From assembly GCA_964438735.1 (NCBI GenBank), contig CAYTLW010000073.1:1-36945 (forward strand): a DNA stretch of 36,945 bases, given 5' to 3'. This DNA is from CAYTLW01 sp964438735. Lineage in GTDB: Bacteria > Myxococcota_A > UBA9042. Positions 25,378-33,765 of this stretch are shown in pieces. The notes beneath the pieces are model-generated. The model was not told the DNA's origin and made no database searches. It was given only the letters and a program-made list of their open reading frames with translations. How positions within the stretch are numbered: position 1 is the stretch's first letter; each line of letters begins with the position of its first letter. A program made the translations under genes and the position numbers.

Positions 25378-26667
25378 TCAACCGTCCAGCGCGTCTTCCT
25401 GGTGGGCACGTGCTTGCTGGTCTGGCAGGAGGTGTTCGCCGCGCCAGAGGTCCTCGAGGGCCTCGCGCTGGCGGATCAGGGTCCAGGTGTCGCCGTGGAC
25501 CATGACCTCGGGTGGGCGCGGGCGGCCGTTGTAGTTGGAGGTCATGGCGAAGCCGTAAGCGCCGCAGGAGAGCATGGCCAGCAGCTCGCCGGGGCGGCAG
25601 GCGGGAAGGTCACGTTCCAGCGCCATGAAGTCGCCGGTCTCGCACACCGGGCCGACCACATCGACCGTCTCTTCTTCGCGACCGTGGTCCACGACGGGCA
25701 CGATGCGCTGCCAGGCGTCGTAGAGCGTCGGCCGGATGTTGTCGTTCATGCCGGTGTCGACGATGACGAAGCGTTTGGGCCCGTTATCCTTGACCGCCAG
25801 TACGCGCATGAGCAGCAGCCCCGCGTTGCCGGCGATGACCCGTCCGGGCTCGACCACCAGCTTGATGCCGCGCGGCGCCAGACGTTCGGCGTAGGCCTTG
25901 CCCAGCTCCCGTGGCGGCGCAGGCTTTTCGTCGCGATAGGTGATGCCCAGGCCGCCGCCCATGTCCAGGTGGCCGATGCGCACGCCGTGGGCCTGCAGCC
26001 GGTCGATGAGGGCCAGCATGCGATCCATGGCCTCGACCAGGGGGGCCACCTCGACGATCTGGCTGCCGATATGACAGTCCACGCCGACCACATGCATGTG
26101 CTGCGAGCGGTGCGCGCGCAGGTAGAGATCGAAGGCCTGCTCCACCGGCACGCCGAACTTCGAGCTCTGCAAACCGGTGGCGATGTAGGCGTGGGTCTTG
26201 GCGTCCACATCCGGGTTGACTCGCAGGCTGATGGGCGCCAGGAAGCCGCCCGCCGCGGCCACGCCCTCGACCATGTCCAATTCGTCGGCCGACTCCACGT
26301 TCAGGCAGGCGATGCCGGCCTCGAGGGCTGCGTGCACCTCGTCGGGCCGCTTGCCGACGCCGGAGAAGACCACCTTGGACGGATCACCGCCGGCCGCCAG
26401 GACCCGCTTCAGTTCACCGACCGAGACGATATCGAAGCCGCTGCCCAGACCGGCCAGCAGCTGCAGCACCGCCAGGTTGGAGTTGGCCTTGACGCTGTAG
26501 CAGATGACATGCGGCACGCCGGACAGGGCGCGGTCCATGACCTGGTAGTGGCGCACCAGGGTGGCCCGCGAGTAGACGTAGCAGGGCGTGCCGACCTTTT
26601 CGGCGAGCTCGCTCAACGAGATGCCCTCGCCGTGGAGCACGCCGTCCTTGAGCTCAAAGTGGTTCAT
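25378..26667 (-). CDS. lysA: Diaminopimelate decarboxylase
   Basis: 429 residues, the usual length. Catalyses meso-diaminopimelate to L-lysine plus CO2, the last step of lysine synthesis, with PLP in the cytoplasm. Alanine-racemase-like barrel: PLP lysine K60 in Y-S-V-K-A-N, H199 in C-H-I-G-S-Q, the glycine loop G-G-G-L-G (237-241), E-P-G-R (273-276), then the C-terminal C-E-T-G-D (342-346) that supplies catalytic Cys342 from the partner subunit, and G-A-Y-G-F-A-M (369-375). It starts 24 nt after the outer-membrane gene and probably shares its transcript; the pairing has no clear functional logic. No argininosuccinate-lyase or dapF gene follows, unlike in many lysA operons. Confidence 0.96.
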   Translation of the reverse strand: MNHFELKDGVLHGEGISLSELAEKVGTPCYVYSRATLVRHYQVMDRALSGVPHVICYSVKANSNLAVLQLLAGLGSGFDIVSVGELKRVLAAGGDPSKVVFSGVGKRPDEVHAALEAGIACLNVESADELDMVEGVAAAGGFLAPISLRVNPDVDAKTHAYIATGLQSSKFGVPVEQAFDLYLRAHRSQHMHVVGVDCHIGSQIVEVAPLVEAMDRMLALIDRLQAHGVRIGHLDMGGGLGITYRDEKPAPPRELGKAYAERLAPRGIKLVVEPGRVIAGNAGLLLMRVLAVKDNGPKRFVIVDTGMNDNIRPTLYDAWQRIVPVVDHGREEETVDVVGPVCETGDFMALERDLPACRPGELLAMLSCGAYGFAMTSNYNGRPRPPEVMVHGDTWTLIRQREALEDLWRGEHLLPDQQARAHQEDALDG

Positions 26668-26691
26668 GGGATTGGGCGGTCGATCATCGGC

Positions 26692-28644
26692 TCAGAACAT
26701 CAGCGCCAGGCGGGCCATGAGCCGCCAGACGTTGGTGGCCTCCTGGGACTCTACGGCCTTCTCCCACCGGCAGCCATCGCCCTGGTCGCTGGCGACACCG
26801 CAGTTGCCGTCGCGGTCGGCGTTGGGTCCGAGCACATCGAGGGCATCGCCGGGGATCATGTAGGCGAAGCTCAGCGAGGCGTGGAAGAGGTCCCTCTGGC
26901 CGATGAATGCGCGCGCCTCCAACTCGGTGCCCAGGGTGGAGCCGTAGCCTGGCGTACCATCCTTGTTCAGCGCACCGGCGTGCAGCAACGAGACGTCGAC
27001 GCCGAGGCGATCGCTGAGTGCGTAGAAGGGATGCGCGTTGATGCTCACGGTCGGCTTGACGTACCAGGCGTTGGTCACGGTGCCGATCACGTCGCGGAAG
27101 AGGATCGAGTCGACGCGATAGTTGCGGTGGAACTTGAATGCGGTGATCTCGGTGTCCGGGTTGCCGTTGTTGTCTTCCAGGCTGCAGTTGGGCAGCTTGT
27201 AGACGCCAAAGCAGCGGTTGTGATCGCCGCTGGCGGCGCCCACATCCAGGTACAGGCCCAGCCCCTCGTTCTGGAACGCCGCCTTGATGGCGCCGCCCCA
27301 CATGTTGATCTTCCGCTCCTTGGTCGCGCCCGCGGTGGGGATGGGGCTGGCGTCGCCAATCTTGCCGGTCAGGTAGACGAACTCGCCCTCCACCACCAGC
27401 CGCTGATCGAAGGACAGTCGATTCTCGTAGCGCACCCAGAGATCGCCCGCGGCGGCCCAGGCCTCGCGCGGCATCAACTTGAGTTTGGAGGCATCCGAGG
27501 CGTCCATGTCGGCCGGTACCACGACGTCGCCGTTGTCGTCGGTGTACAGCTCGGTGTCCAGGTTCTGGCTGCGGTAGATGGCGTACACACCCCAGTCCAG
27601 GGACGAGCCATGCTGGTCCACCAGGCCCGCTTTTCGGGCGGCGATCTGCTTGGGAGTGAGCGGCTTCTGGAACAGGGCGATGCCGAACTGGCCGACGTCA
27701 TCGGATTGGGTCATGTCGAAGGGCACGCCGTCCACGCGGGTCGGATCCCAGGCCAGGGCGCCCTCGGAGACCCAATCGTGGAAGAGCGCCACGTAGACGC
27801 CGGCCACGCGGGTGACGAAGGCGACCCGATCGGAGAACGTGCCAAAGTCGGCGTCATAGCCATAGCCCTGGTGGGGCAGCAGGCCGCCACCGTAGTAGTG
27901 GCTGATGGGTCGACCGGCATCCCAGGTGCTGCCAGCGCCGCCATGAGCCAGCAGGCCCAGGCCCCAGTGGGAGGTCTGCCGGCCTGCGCGCAGCACGCCA
28001 AATGGGGTCTTCCACTCGCCATAGGCCTCCTGCAGGCGGAACGCGCCGGGCTGCGCGGTGACGGCAAACGCTGTCAGCGGCACATCCGGGCGACGCAGGG
28101 CGCCGGCGAAGTCGGGCGAGCCGCCGAGCACGTAGTTGTCGAAGGCGTCCACGGTCAGGCGCAGGCGGATGTTCTTGGACAGGTGAATGGTCGGCACCAG
28201 GCGCAGACGCATGGTCGCGCCGGACAGGGTCTCCTCCTCCAGGCCGCGGCCCACCTTGTCCTTGAACTGGCTCTTTTCGTTGTTGGATGGCCACAGCGAC
28301 AGGGGCGGACGCACCGCGCTGGCGGTGACGACGTCGAATTCCTTGTCCTCGCGCGCCACGGCCTGGCCCAGGTGTCCGTTGACCAGCGCGTCGGGTCGGA
28401 AGCGGTAGTAGCCGTGCAGCTCGACCCAGGGGAATTCGCGCGAGGTCGGCGGCGGCTTCACCGTCACCGCCGGCGCCGGCAGCGCGGCCACAGGCGTCAC
28501 ACCGGCCGCTGCCGCCACCGCGTCGTCGGGCGCTGCGTTCACATCGACGGGCGAGGTGACCCCGAGGGCCAGCAACAAGGCAGCGCCGAGCAGCGTGCCG
28601 CGGGTCGAAGAGCGAACAATGGAAGGTCTCGTGGCCGCACGCAT
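26692..28644 (-). CDS. Outer-membrane beta-barrel protein, TIGR04551-like
   Basis: 650 residues. A signal peptide (residues 1 to about 38, ending V-N-A) is followed by a Pro/Ala linker and then a long run of amphipathic strands with aromatic girdles (E-L-H-G-Y-Y-R-F-R, L-R-L-R-L-T-V-D-A-F, W-G-L-G-L-L-A-H-G-G), ending in L-A-L-M-F with the terminal Phe typical of BAM-inserted barrels. The tone of the sequence (E-W-K-T-P-F-G-V-L-R-A-G-R-Q, D-N-Y-V-L-G-G-S-P-D) resembles the uncharacterised myxobacterial TIGR04551 family; this is from memory and needs an HMM search. Start ATG 28644 has GGAGG 4 nt upstream. Transport or porin function is possible but unproven. Confidence 0.8.
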   Translation of the reverse strand: MRAATRPSIVRSSTRGTLLGAALLLALGVTSPVDVNAAPDDAVAAAAGVTPVAALPAPAVTVKPPPTSREFPWVELHGYYRFRPDALVNGHLGQAVAREDKEFDVVTASAVRPPLSLWPSNNEKSQFKDKVGRGLEEETLSGATMRLRLVPTIHLSKNIRLRLTVDAFDNYVLGGSPDFAGALRRPDVPLTAFAVTAQPGAFRLQEAYGEWKTPFGVLRAGRQTSHWGLGLLAHGGAGSTWDAGRPISHYYGGGLLPHQGYGYDADFGTFSDRVAFVTRVAGVYVALFHDWVSEGALAWDPTRVDGVPFDMTQSDDVGQFGIALFQKPLTPKQIAARKAGLVDQHGSSLDWGVYAIYRSQNLDTELYTDDNGDVVVPADMDASDASKLKLMPREAWAAAGDLWVRYENRLSFDQRLVVEGEFVYLTGKIGDASPIPTAGATKERKINMWGGAIKAAFQNEGLGLYLDVGAASGDHNRCFGVYKLPNCSLEDNNGNPDTEITAFKFHRNYRVDSILFRDVIGTVTNAWYVKPTVSINAHPFYALSDRLGVDVSLLHAGALNKDGTPGYGSTLGTELEARAFIGQRDLFHASLSFAYMIPGDALDVLGPNADRDGNCGVASDQGDGCRWEKAVESQEATNVWRLMARLALMF

Positions 28645-28671
28645 GGTGCCTCCAGTACGGGAGAGGCCGGC

Positions 28672-28700
28672 ATTTCATGCTCTTTGGCTCGCTTCGTCAA
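28672..28700 (-). promoter_or_regulatory. Promoter of the outer-membrane gene and lysA
   Basis: The minus strand reads TTGACG, 17 bp, TGAAAT in the 80-bp gap between the divergent outer-membrane and cysteine desulfurase genes. The -35 is 5/6 and the -10 4/6. The leader would be only about 20 nt and holds the GGAGG ribosome site. No equally good promoter was seen for the rightward gene. Confidence 0.55.
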
Positions 28701-28724
28701 CCACAACGCCCTACCCTGCCGGCC

Positions 28725-29924
28725 ATGAGCGCCGCCGCCCAGCCTTCCATCTACCTCGACCACAGCGCCGCGGCGCCGTTGTGCGCCGCCGCCCGGTCGG
28801 CCATCGCGAGCTGGTTGGAAGACCAGGCGGGCAACCCCTCCTCCCTGCATCTACCGGGCCAGCAGGCGCGACGTCGCATCGACGCCGCCCGCGAGTCCCT
28901 GGCCGCCCTGCTCCGCTGTCATCCGGACGAGTTGATCTTCACAAGCGGCGCCACCGAAGCCAACACCCTGGCCTGGCTCGGCGTGGCCCGTGCACAGGCC
29001 CCATCTCAACGCAACGCGGGTGCGATCACCTGCGCCACCGAACATCCCTCCGTGCTGGCAGCAGCAGACCTGCTCGCCGGGCAGGGCTGGACCGTGCGCC
29101 GCGCGCCGGTCGATCATCAAAGCCACCTGCAAGCGGACGCGCTCGACGAGGCCCTGGCCGCGCCGGACAGCCGACTGGTTTCCCTCATGGCGGTCAACAA
29201 CGAGACCGGCGTGCGCCACGACATCGACACGATCGCCCGGCGCGCGCATGCGAACGACACCCTCTTCCACTGCGACGCCACCCAGGCCGTGGGCCGCCTG
29301 CCCGTCGACCTGTCGACCACACCGGTGGACCTGCTCAGCCTCTCCGGCCACAAATTCGGCGCACCGGCGGGCATCGGCGCCCTCTTCGTCCGCCGCGGCA
29401 CCCCCTTCGAAGCCCCCCTGACCGGCCACCAGGAACACGGCCTGCGGCCGGGCACCGAAAACATGCCAGGGATCATCGCCCTGGGCGCAGCGGCAGCGGC
29501 CGCACCCAGCCGAATCGCCACCGGTGCGACCATTCGCCACTTGCGCGATCGGCTCTGGCAAGGCATTCAGGCCCGCATCGACGGCGCCACACGCAACGGC
29601 CCCAACGACCCCACTGCAGAGTCCGGTCATGTCCTCAATGTCTCTTTCGACCACACCCCCGGTGACCTGCTCGCCATGGCCCTGGACCTCGAAGGCGTGG
29701 CCGTCTCCACCGGCTCGGCCTGCACCTCAGGCACCCTGGCCCCCTCCCACGTCCTGCTGGCCATGGGCCCCGATGAAGCCACCTGGCGCACCCGCTGCAA
29801 GAACGCCATCCGCTTCAGCCTCGGCCCCGAAAACACGGAGCAGGACATCGATCGGGTGCTGGACATCCTGCCCCCTGTGATGAAGAGGTGTCAGACCCTC
29901 ACATATCATAATACTACCACCTAA
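28725..29924 (+). CDS. Cysteine desulfurase (NifS/IscS family)
   Basis: 399 residues from the ATG at 28725; an in-frame ATG 48 nt earlier would add residues unlike the family start. PLP enzyme taking sulfur from cysteine as a protein persulfide. Landmarks: Y-L-D-H-S-A-A-A-P at the start, S-G-A-T-E-A-N, H107 in T-E-H-P-S-V, D-A-T-Q-A-V-G, PLP lysine K210 in S-G-H-K-F-G-A-P, R-P-G-T-E-N, and catalytic Cys333 in S-T-G-S-A-C-T-S-G. The cysteine loop is short and like group I NifS/IscS. It is followed 20 nt later by mnmA, so its main job is probably to supply sulfur for tRNA thiolation, as with dedicated desulfurases such as YrvO in Bacillus. No iscU gene is adjacent. Confidence 0.93.
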   Translation: MSAAAQPSIYLDHSAAAPLCAAARSAIASWLEDQAGNPSSLHLPGQQARRRIDAARESLAALLRCHPDELIFTSGATEANTLAWLGVARAQAPSQRNAGAITCATEHPSVLAAADLLAGQGWTVRRAPVDHQSHLQADALDEALAAPDSRLVSLMAVNNETGVRHDIDTIARRAHANDTLFHCDATQAVGRLPVDLSTTPVDLLSLSGHKFGAPAGIGALFVRRGTPFEAPLTGHQEHGLRPGTENMPGIIALGAAAAAAPSRIATGATIRHLRDRLWQGIQARIDGATRNGPNDPTAESGHVLNVSFDHTPGDLLAMALDLEGVAVSTGSACTSGTLAPSHVLLAMGPDEATWRTRCKNAIRFSLGPENTEQDIDRVLDILPPVMKRCQTLTYHNTTT

Positions 29925-29944
29925 CCCCTTGATTGATCGTAAAC

Positions 29945-31162
29945 ATGTCCGAATCAAACACGAATACCGGTAAACTCGCGCCGAGTGACGTCCGGCTCCA
30001 GGCGGGGTCACGCGTGGCCGTAGCCATGAGCGGCGGCGTGGATTCGTCTGTCGTCGCCGGCCTGCTGGTGGAGGCGGGCTACGAGGTATTCGGCTTGACG
30101 GCGCGGCTGTACGACATGGATCGGAGCGCCCAGGCGGTGGCGTTGCGGCGGCCGGGAACCTGCTGCGCGCCGGAGGATGCACGCGATGCGCGCGGTGTGG
30201 CCCGGCGATTGGGCATCCGGCATTACGTGGTGGACGAGCGGGAGTTGTTCCACGACACGGTGATCGCACCCTTCGTGGCCGCCTGGCAGGCCGGTCAGAC
30301 GCCCAACCCCTGCGTGGAATGCAACCGTTCGATGAAGTTCGATCAGCTGGTCAGGAAGGCGCGCGCTCTCGGCGCGCAGGCGCTGGCTACCGGCCACTAT
30401 GCCCGCCTGGACCTGGACGATCGGGGTGAGCCGGCGCTCCGGCGCGGGCGCGACAAGGACAAGGATCAGGCCTACTTCCTCTACCCGATGAACGCCGACG
30501 CGGCGGCCATGATGCGCTTTCCACTGGGCGCCATGACCAAGGCAGAGGTGCGCGAGCACGCCGCACGCCTGGGTCTCGCGGTGGCGACGAAGCGAGAGTC
30601 GATGGATGTCTGCTTCGTGGAGGATGGCAACACCGCGGGCTGGGTGGCCCGGCAGGCGGGCGCGCGCGACGGCAAGATCGTCGACGTGGCGGGCCTGGCG
30701 CTCGGCCGACACGACAACCTGGCTTCGTTCACCGTCGGGCAGCGCAAAGGTCTGCGGCTCAGTCGGCCGGCCGATGATGGTGAGCCGCGCTATGTGCTCG
30801 ACAAACGAGCCGATGGCACCGTGGTGGTCGGTCCGCGAGATCTGCTGGCGGTACGCAGCCTGGAGGTGGCCCCCTGTACCTTCATTTCGGGCCGTTGGCC
30901 GGAGACTGGCACCTCCTGCCAGGTACAACTGCGGCACCGTGGGCGGCCGGCCGATGCCATCGTGATCGGGCGCGATGGCGATCGACTGACATTGGACGTG
31001 CGTGGGGAGCTCAGCGGGGCGGCGCGTGGCCAGAGCGCGGTGATCTTCGATGGTGACCGGGTGCTTGGCGGCGGGCTGATCGTCGACGCGATCACCGAAG
31101 GCAGCGCTCTGATCGCTGCCGGTCACATTGACGACCTCGTGCAGGGCGATTCGTGCCCATGA
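29945..31162 (+). CDS. mnmA: tRNA-specific 2-thiouridylase MnmA
   Basis: 405 residues from the ATG at 29945; a TTG 12 nt earlier is in frame but less likely. MnmA makes s2U34 in tRNA-Lys, -Glu and -Gln in the cytoplasm. ATP-binding PP-loop S-G-G-V-D-S-S (29-35). Catalytic cysteines: Cys126 in T-P-N-P-C-V-E-C-N and Cys223 in M-D-V-C-F-V, the pair that activates and transfers sulfur. The A-T-G-H-Y-A-R and D-K-D-Q-A-Y-F-L tRNA-binding signatures and the G-Q-R-K-G-L motif are present. The stop overlaps the mtaB start as ATGA. The gene sits directly behind a cysteine desulfurase. Confidence 0.97.
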   Translation: MSESNTNTGKLAPSDVRLQAGSRVAVAMSGGVDSSVVAGLLVEAGYEVFGLTARLYDMDRSAQAVALRRPGTCCAPEDARDARGVARRLGIRHYVVDERELFHDTVIAPFVAAWQAGQTPNPCVECNRSMKFDQLVRKARALGAQALATGHYARLDLDDRGEPALRRGRDKDKDQAYFLYPMNADAAAMMRFPLGAMTKAEVREHAARLGLAVATKRESMDVCFVEDGNTAGWVARQAGARDGKIVDVAGLALGRHDNLASFTVGQRKGLRLSRPADDGEPRYVLDKRADGTVVVGPRDLLAVRSLEVAPCTFISGRWPETGTSCQVQLRHRGRPADAIVIGRDGDRLTLDVRGELSGAARGQSAVIFDGDRVLGGGLIVDAITEGSALIAAGHIDDLVQGDSCP

Positions 31163-32562
31163 AGGTGGCGCTGACCACGCTCGGCTGTCGGGCGAACCAG
31201 GCCGACGGCATGGTTCTGGAGGACGCGTTGCGGGCTCGCGACGTGGACCTGGTCGCCAATTCTGAGGCCGCAGATGTGTACGTGATCAACTCGTGCACCG
31301 TCACCCTCGCCGCCGACGCGGATGCGCGCAAACTCGCCCGGCGATTCAAGCGCAGACAACCCAATGCGCGAGTCATCGTGACCGGCTGCTACGCCCAAGT
31401 GGCGCCGACGGAGTTGGCTGCCATCGACGAGGTCGACGATGTGGTCGGCAACGATGGCAAGGCGACGCTGGTGGGCCGGATCCTGGGCGATGCACCGACC
31501 CCATCAGTCACCGTCGTGCCCGCATCGTCTCGCCGATCGGCCGGCAGGCGGTGGCCCGCTCGCATCCGCGCGGCCGGTGAAGACGTCGTCGCCCTGCCCG
31601 AGTCGCGCACCCGGCCCTATCTCAAGGTGCAGGACGGCTGCGACTACAGCTGCGCCTTCTGCATCATCCCGCGGGCGCGGGGCATATCGCGCTCCATGGA
31701 TCCGCAGAAGGTGGCGGCAGAGGCGCTACGCTATGCCGAGTTGGGAGCCCGGGAGATCGTGCTCACGGGCATCCACCTGGGCCACTGGGGCCGCGATCTG
31801 GCGCCGCGGAGGGAGTTCTCGGAGCTCCTGGCCGAGCTGGCCGACGCGCTGGCCGCGGACGGACGCATTCGCCGCCTGCGCCTGGGTTCGGTGGAGCCCA
31901 ACGAGGTCAGCGACGATCTGATCGATGTGGTCGCCGACCACCCCCTGCTCTGCGAGCACCTTCACCTGCCGCTGCAGAGCGGTGACGACGGGGTGTTGCG
32001 CCGCATGCGACGGCTCTATCGGGCGGAGGACTACGCCAACGCGGTCGCGCGGGTGCATCGGCGAATGCCCGACGTGGCCCTGGGCATCGACGTGCTGGTC
32101 GGCCATCCCGGCGAAGACGCCGCGGCGTTCGCCAATACGCGCGCATTCCTGGCCGACCTGCCCTGGACCTACCTGCACGTCTTCCCGTACTCGGCTCGAC
32201 CGGACACGCCATCGGCGACCATGTCCGACCCGGTGCATCCGGCCGAACGCAGCCTGCGAGTGAAAGCCCTATTGCGCATGTCGGCGCAACGGAAGCTGGC
32301 CTTTCATCTGCGCCAGGTGGGCAGGACGTTGGAGTTGCTGCTCCTGGAGGAGCTGGCGCCGCACCAGGGACAGAAGAGGATGCGCGCGCTGGGTCGACGC
32401 TTCGTACCGGCGGTGCTGACGTCCGATCCTGGACAGGAGATGGCCCGTGGAGAGATCGTGATGGCGCGAGCCCTCTCGGCGGGCGGGGAGCGGGTGGTCG
32501 CCCAGCCGCTGACGTCGGATTCGATCCTGCGGTCCGCCACGAGCCCGACGGTGGTGCCATGA
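31159..32562 (+). CDS. mtaB: tRNA t6A37 methylthiotransferase MtaB
   Basis: 467 residues from the ATG at 31159, which overlaps the mnmA stop; a GTG 6 nt earlier is possible. Radical-SAM enzyme that converts t6A37 to ms2t6A37, known for tRNA-Lys(UUU). N-terminal UPF0004 domain ligates one Fe-S cluster through Cys10, Cys46 and Cys77; the radical-SAM motif C-D-Y-S-C-A-F-C gives Cys161, 165 and 168. Next come L-T-G-I-H-L-G, R-L-G-S-V-E-P and H-L-P-L-Q-S-G-D-D. The R-x-H-V-F-x-Y-S-x-R-x-x-T stretch is typical of MtaB as opposed to MiaB or RimO. The C-terminal TRAM-like part is present but not strongly conserved. The last codons overlap rnc by 4 nt. Confidence 0.94.
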   Translation: MKVALTTLGCRANQADGMVLEDALRARDVDLVANSEAADVYVINSCTVTLAADADARKLARRFKRRQPNARVIVTGCYAQVAPTELAAIDEVDDVVGNDGKATLVGRILGDAPTPSVTVVPASSRRSAGRRWPARIRAAGEDVVALPESRTRPYLKVQDGCDYSCAFCIIPRARGISRSMDPQKVAAEALRYAELGAREIVLTGIHLGHWGRDLAPRREFSELLAELADALAADGRIRRLRLGSVEPNEVSDDLIDVVADHPLLCEHLHLPLQSGDDGVLRRMRRLYRAEDYANAVARVHRRMPDVALGIDVLVGHPGEDAAAFANTRAFLADLPWTYLHVFPYSARPDTPSATMSDPVHPAERSLRVKALLRMSAQRKLAFHLRQVGRTLELLLLEELAPHQGQKRMRALGRRFVPAVLTSDPGQEMARGEIVMARALSAGGERVVAQPLTSDSILRSATSPTVVP

Positions 32563-33431
32563 GCGTCGAAACCACCGACCCCAAAGCGGCCACTGAAGCC
32601 CTGTGCGAGGCCCTGGACCACCAGTTCGGCGACCCGACGTTGCTGGAAGCGGCGCTGACCCATCGCTCGTGGCGCAACGAACATCCAGAGGCGCCCTCGG
32701 ACAACCAGCGTCTGGAGTTCCTGGGCGACGCCGTCATCGACCTCATCGTGGCTCGCCATCTCTTCGACGAACTCGATGACAGCCGCGAGGGCGTGCTCAC
32801 CGTGCTCAAGTCGAGCGTGGTGGACGAGGGCGCGCTGGCGGCCCTGGCGCGTGAGATTGGGCTGGGCCCGGCGTTGCGACTGGGCAAAGGCGAGCGACTG
32901 CGCGGTGGCAGGGAGTTGCCCTCGGTCCTGTCGGACGGCCTCGAAGCCCTGTTTGGCGCCCTGCTGATCGACGCCGGCTACGGCCGCACGCGCGAGATCG
33001 CATTGCGCCTCTTCGGTCACGCCCTGGACGCGGCGGTGGCCAGGGCACGGGGAGACGAAAACGGCGACGTCAATGTGGGCGTGTGCAACTACAAGACCGC
33101 CGTGCAGGAGGTGCTGCAGGGCGGGGGCGAGAAGCCGCCGGTCTACAGCGTCACGCAGGAAGAGGGCCCGCCCCATGACCGCGTGTTTTCGGTCTGTGCG
33201 AGCGCGACCTGGCGCGGGCAGGCGGTCAGCGCAGAGGGCGTGGGTCGAACGAAGAAGATGGCCGAGAATACGGCGGCCAGCGGGTTGATCGCGGTGATTG
33301 GTGGCATCGGAGGCGAGCCGCAGTCCTCCATGGCGGCTGCCGATGGCGTGTTGACGCCGCCAGACGACAAACGGGGCGCCGATCCTGCGATCGACGCCCC
33401 GCTTGCTGAAGGTGACCCCAGCGGGATTTGA
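32559..33431 (+). CDS. rnc: Ribonuclease III
   Basis: 290 residues. Endonuclease for double-stranded RNA, needed for rRNA processing. Catalytic domain with signature R-L-E-F-L-G-D-A-V (Glu53, Asp57) and a second acidic pair in L-S-D-G-L-E-A-L-F (Asp126, Glu129). The dsRNA-binding domain spans about 177-247, ending K-K-M-A-E-N-T-A-A. It overlaps mtaB by ATGA at 32559. The protein runs some 45 residues past the usual end; this tail is Gly/Pro/Asp-rich and low in complexity. Its final codons lie over the terminator and 3' end of tRNA-Glu on the other strand (19 nt shared with the tRNA), so the tail is probably not under strong protein-level selection. Confidence 0.95.
   Translation: MSVETTDPKAATEALCEALDHQFGDPTLLEAALTHRSWRNEHPEAPSDNQRLEFLGDAVIDLIVARHLFDELDDSREGVLTVLKSSVVDEGALAALAREIGLGPALRLGKGERLRGGRELPSVLSDGLEALFGALLIDAGYGRTREIALRLFGHALDAAVARARGDENGDVNVGVCNYKTAVQEVLQGGGEKPPVYSVTQEEGPPHDRVFSVCASATWRGQAVSAEGVGRTKKMAENTAASGLIAVIGGIGGEPQSSMAAADGVLTPPDDKRGADPAIDAPLAEGDPSGI
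33373..33400 (-). terminator. Hairpin terminator of the tRNA-Lys/tRNA-Glu transcript
   Basis: On the minus strand a 12-bp stem (GGGGCGTCGATC with GATCGGCGCCCC, one G-U pair) closes a GCAG loop, followed by GTTTGTC. It begins 12 nt after the 3' end of tRNA-Glu. Read on the plus strand the same stem has a C-A mismatch, so the minus-strand RNA folds better. It lies inside the 3' coding end of rnc. The U-run is short. Confidence 0.6.
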
Positions 33432-33487
33432 ACCCGCGTCGTCGGCGTGAAAGGCCGATGTCCTGGACCTGGCTAGACGATGGGGTC
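33413..33487 (-). tRNA. tRNA-Glu (anticodon TTC)
   Basis: 75 nt. Acceptor GACCCCA pairs with TGGGGTC; the D-arm CGTCTAGCC...GGAC, anticodon stem TCGGC/GCCGA with loop CTTTCAC, and T-arm GCGGG-TTCAAAT-CCCGC all fit tRNA-Glu closely. The discriminator base is A and the CCA end is not fully encoded (CC then T). The expected U34 modification is mnm5s2U or similar, made through MnmA encoded just across. It is 56 nt downstream of tRNA-Lys. Confidence 0.96.
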
Positions 33488-33543
33488 GTTCCTATCTTCT
33501 TCGTATCCGCAGCGCTTCAGGTCATCACGCTGTGAACTTGCAG

Positions 33544-33616
33544 TGAGTGGGGCGGGGATCGAACCCACGACCGGCGGATTAAAAGTCCGCTGCTCTACCA
33601 ACTGAGCTACCCACCC
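33544..33616 (-). tRNA. tRNA-Lys (anticodon TTT)
   Basis: 73 nt. Acceptor GGGTGGG pairs with CCCACTC (one G-T wobble); D-arm GCTC-AGTTGGTA-GAGC; anticodon stem GCGGA/TCCGC with loop CTTTTAA; T-arm GTGGG-TTCGATC-CCCGC. CCA is not encoded. A37 after U36 is the site for t6A and, through MtaB, ms2t6A; U34 is the site for MnmA thiolation. Confidence 0.96.
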
Positions 33617-33689
33617 GCCGTGGACGGCTCTGCCCGGCGTATCGCCCGGAAGCCGCCGGTTGGAGAGGCGCCCTGGCGGACGCCGGCGC

Positions 33690-33719
33690 AGTGTAGGGGC
33701 GGCCCTTCCAGGCCGTCAA
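33690..33719 (-). promoter_or_regulatory. Promoter of the tRNA-Lys/tRNA-Glu unit
   Basis: The minus strand reads TTGACG, 18 bp, TACACT (5/6 and 4/6) about 70 nt before tRNA-Lys. The bases after the -10 are GC-only (GCGCCGGCG), a discriminator typical of stringently controlled stable-RNA promoters. Confidence 0.6.
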
Positions 33720-33765
33720 TAGCGCTTTGCTCTGTTTATGTGCGCGCGGTTTCCGGACTCCCGGA

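Noticed and set aside
25351..28728. A 1125-codon plus-strand frame across lysA and the outer-membrane gene
   Set aside because: Both minus-strand genes are certain by motif content (lysA) or signal peptide plus barrel pattern, so the plus frame is a GC-rich shadow.
29884..29912. A promoter for mnmA at the AT-rich CATAAT just before it
   Set aside because: No -35 hexamer at 16-18 bp, and the gene follows the desulfurase by only 20 nt, so co-transcription explains it.
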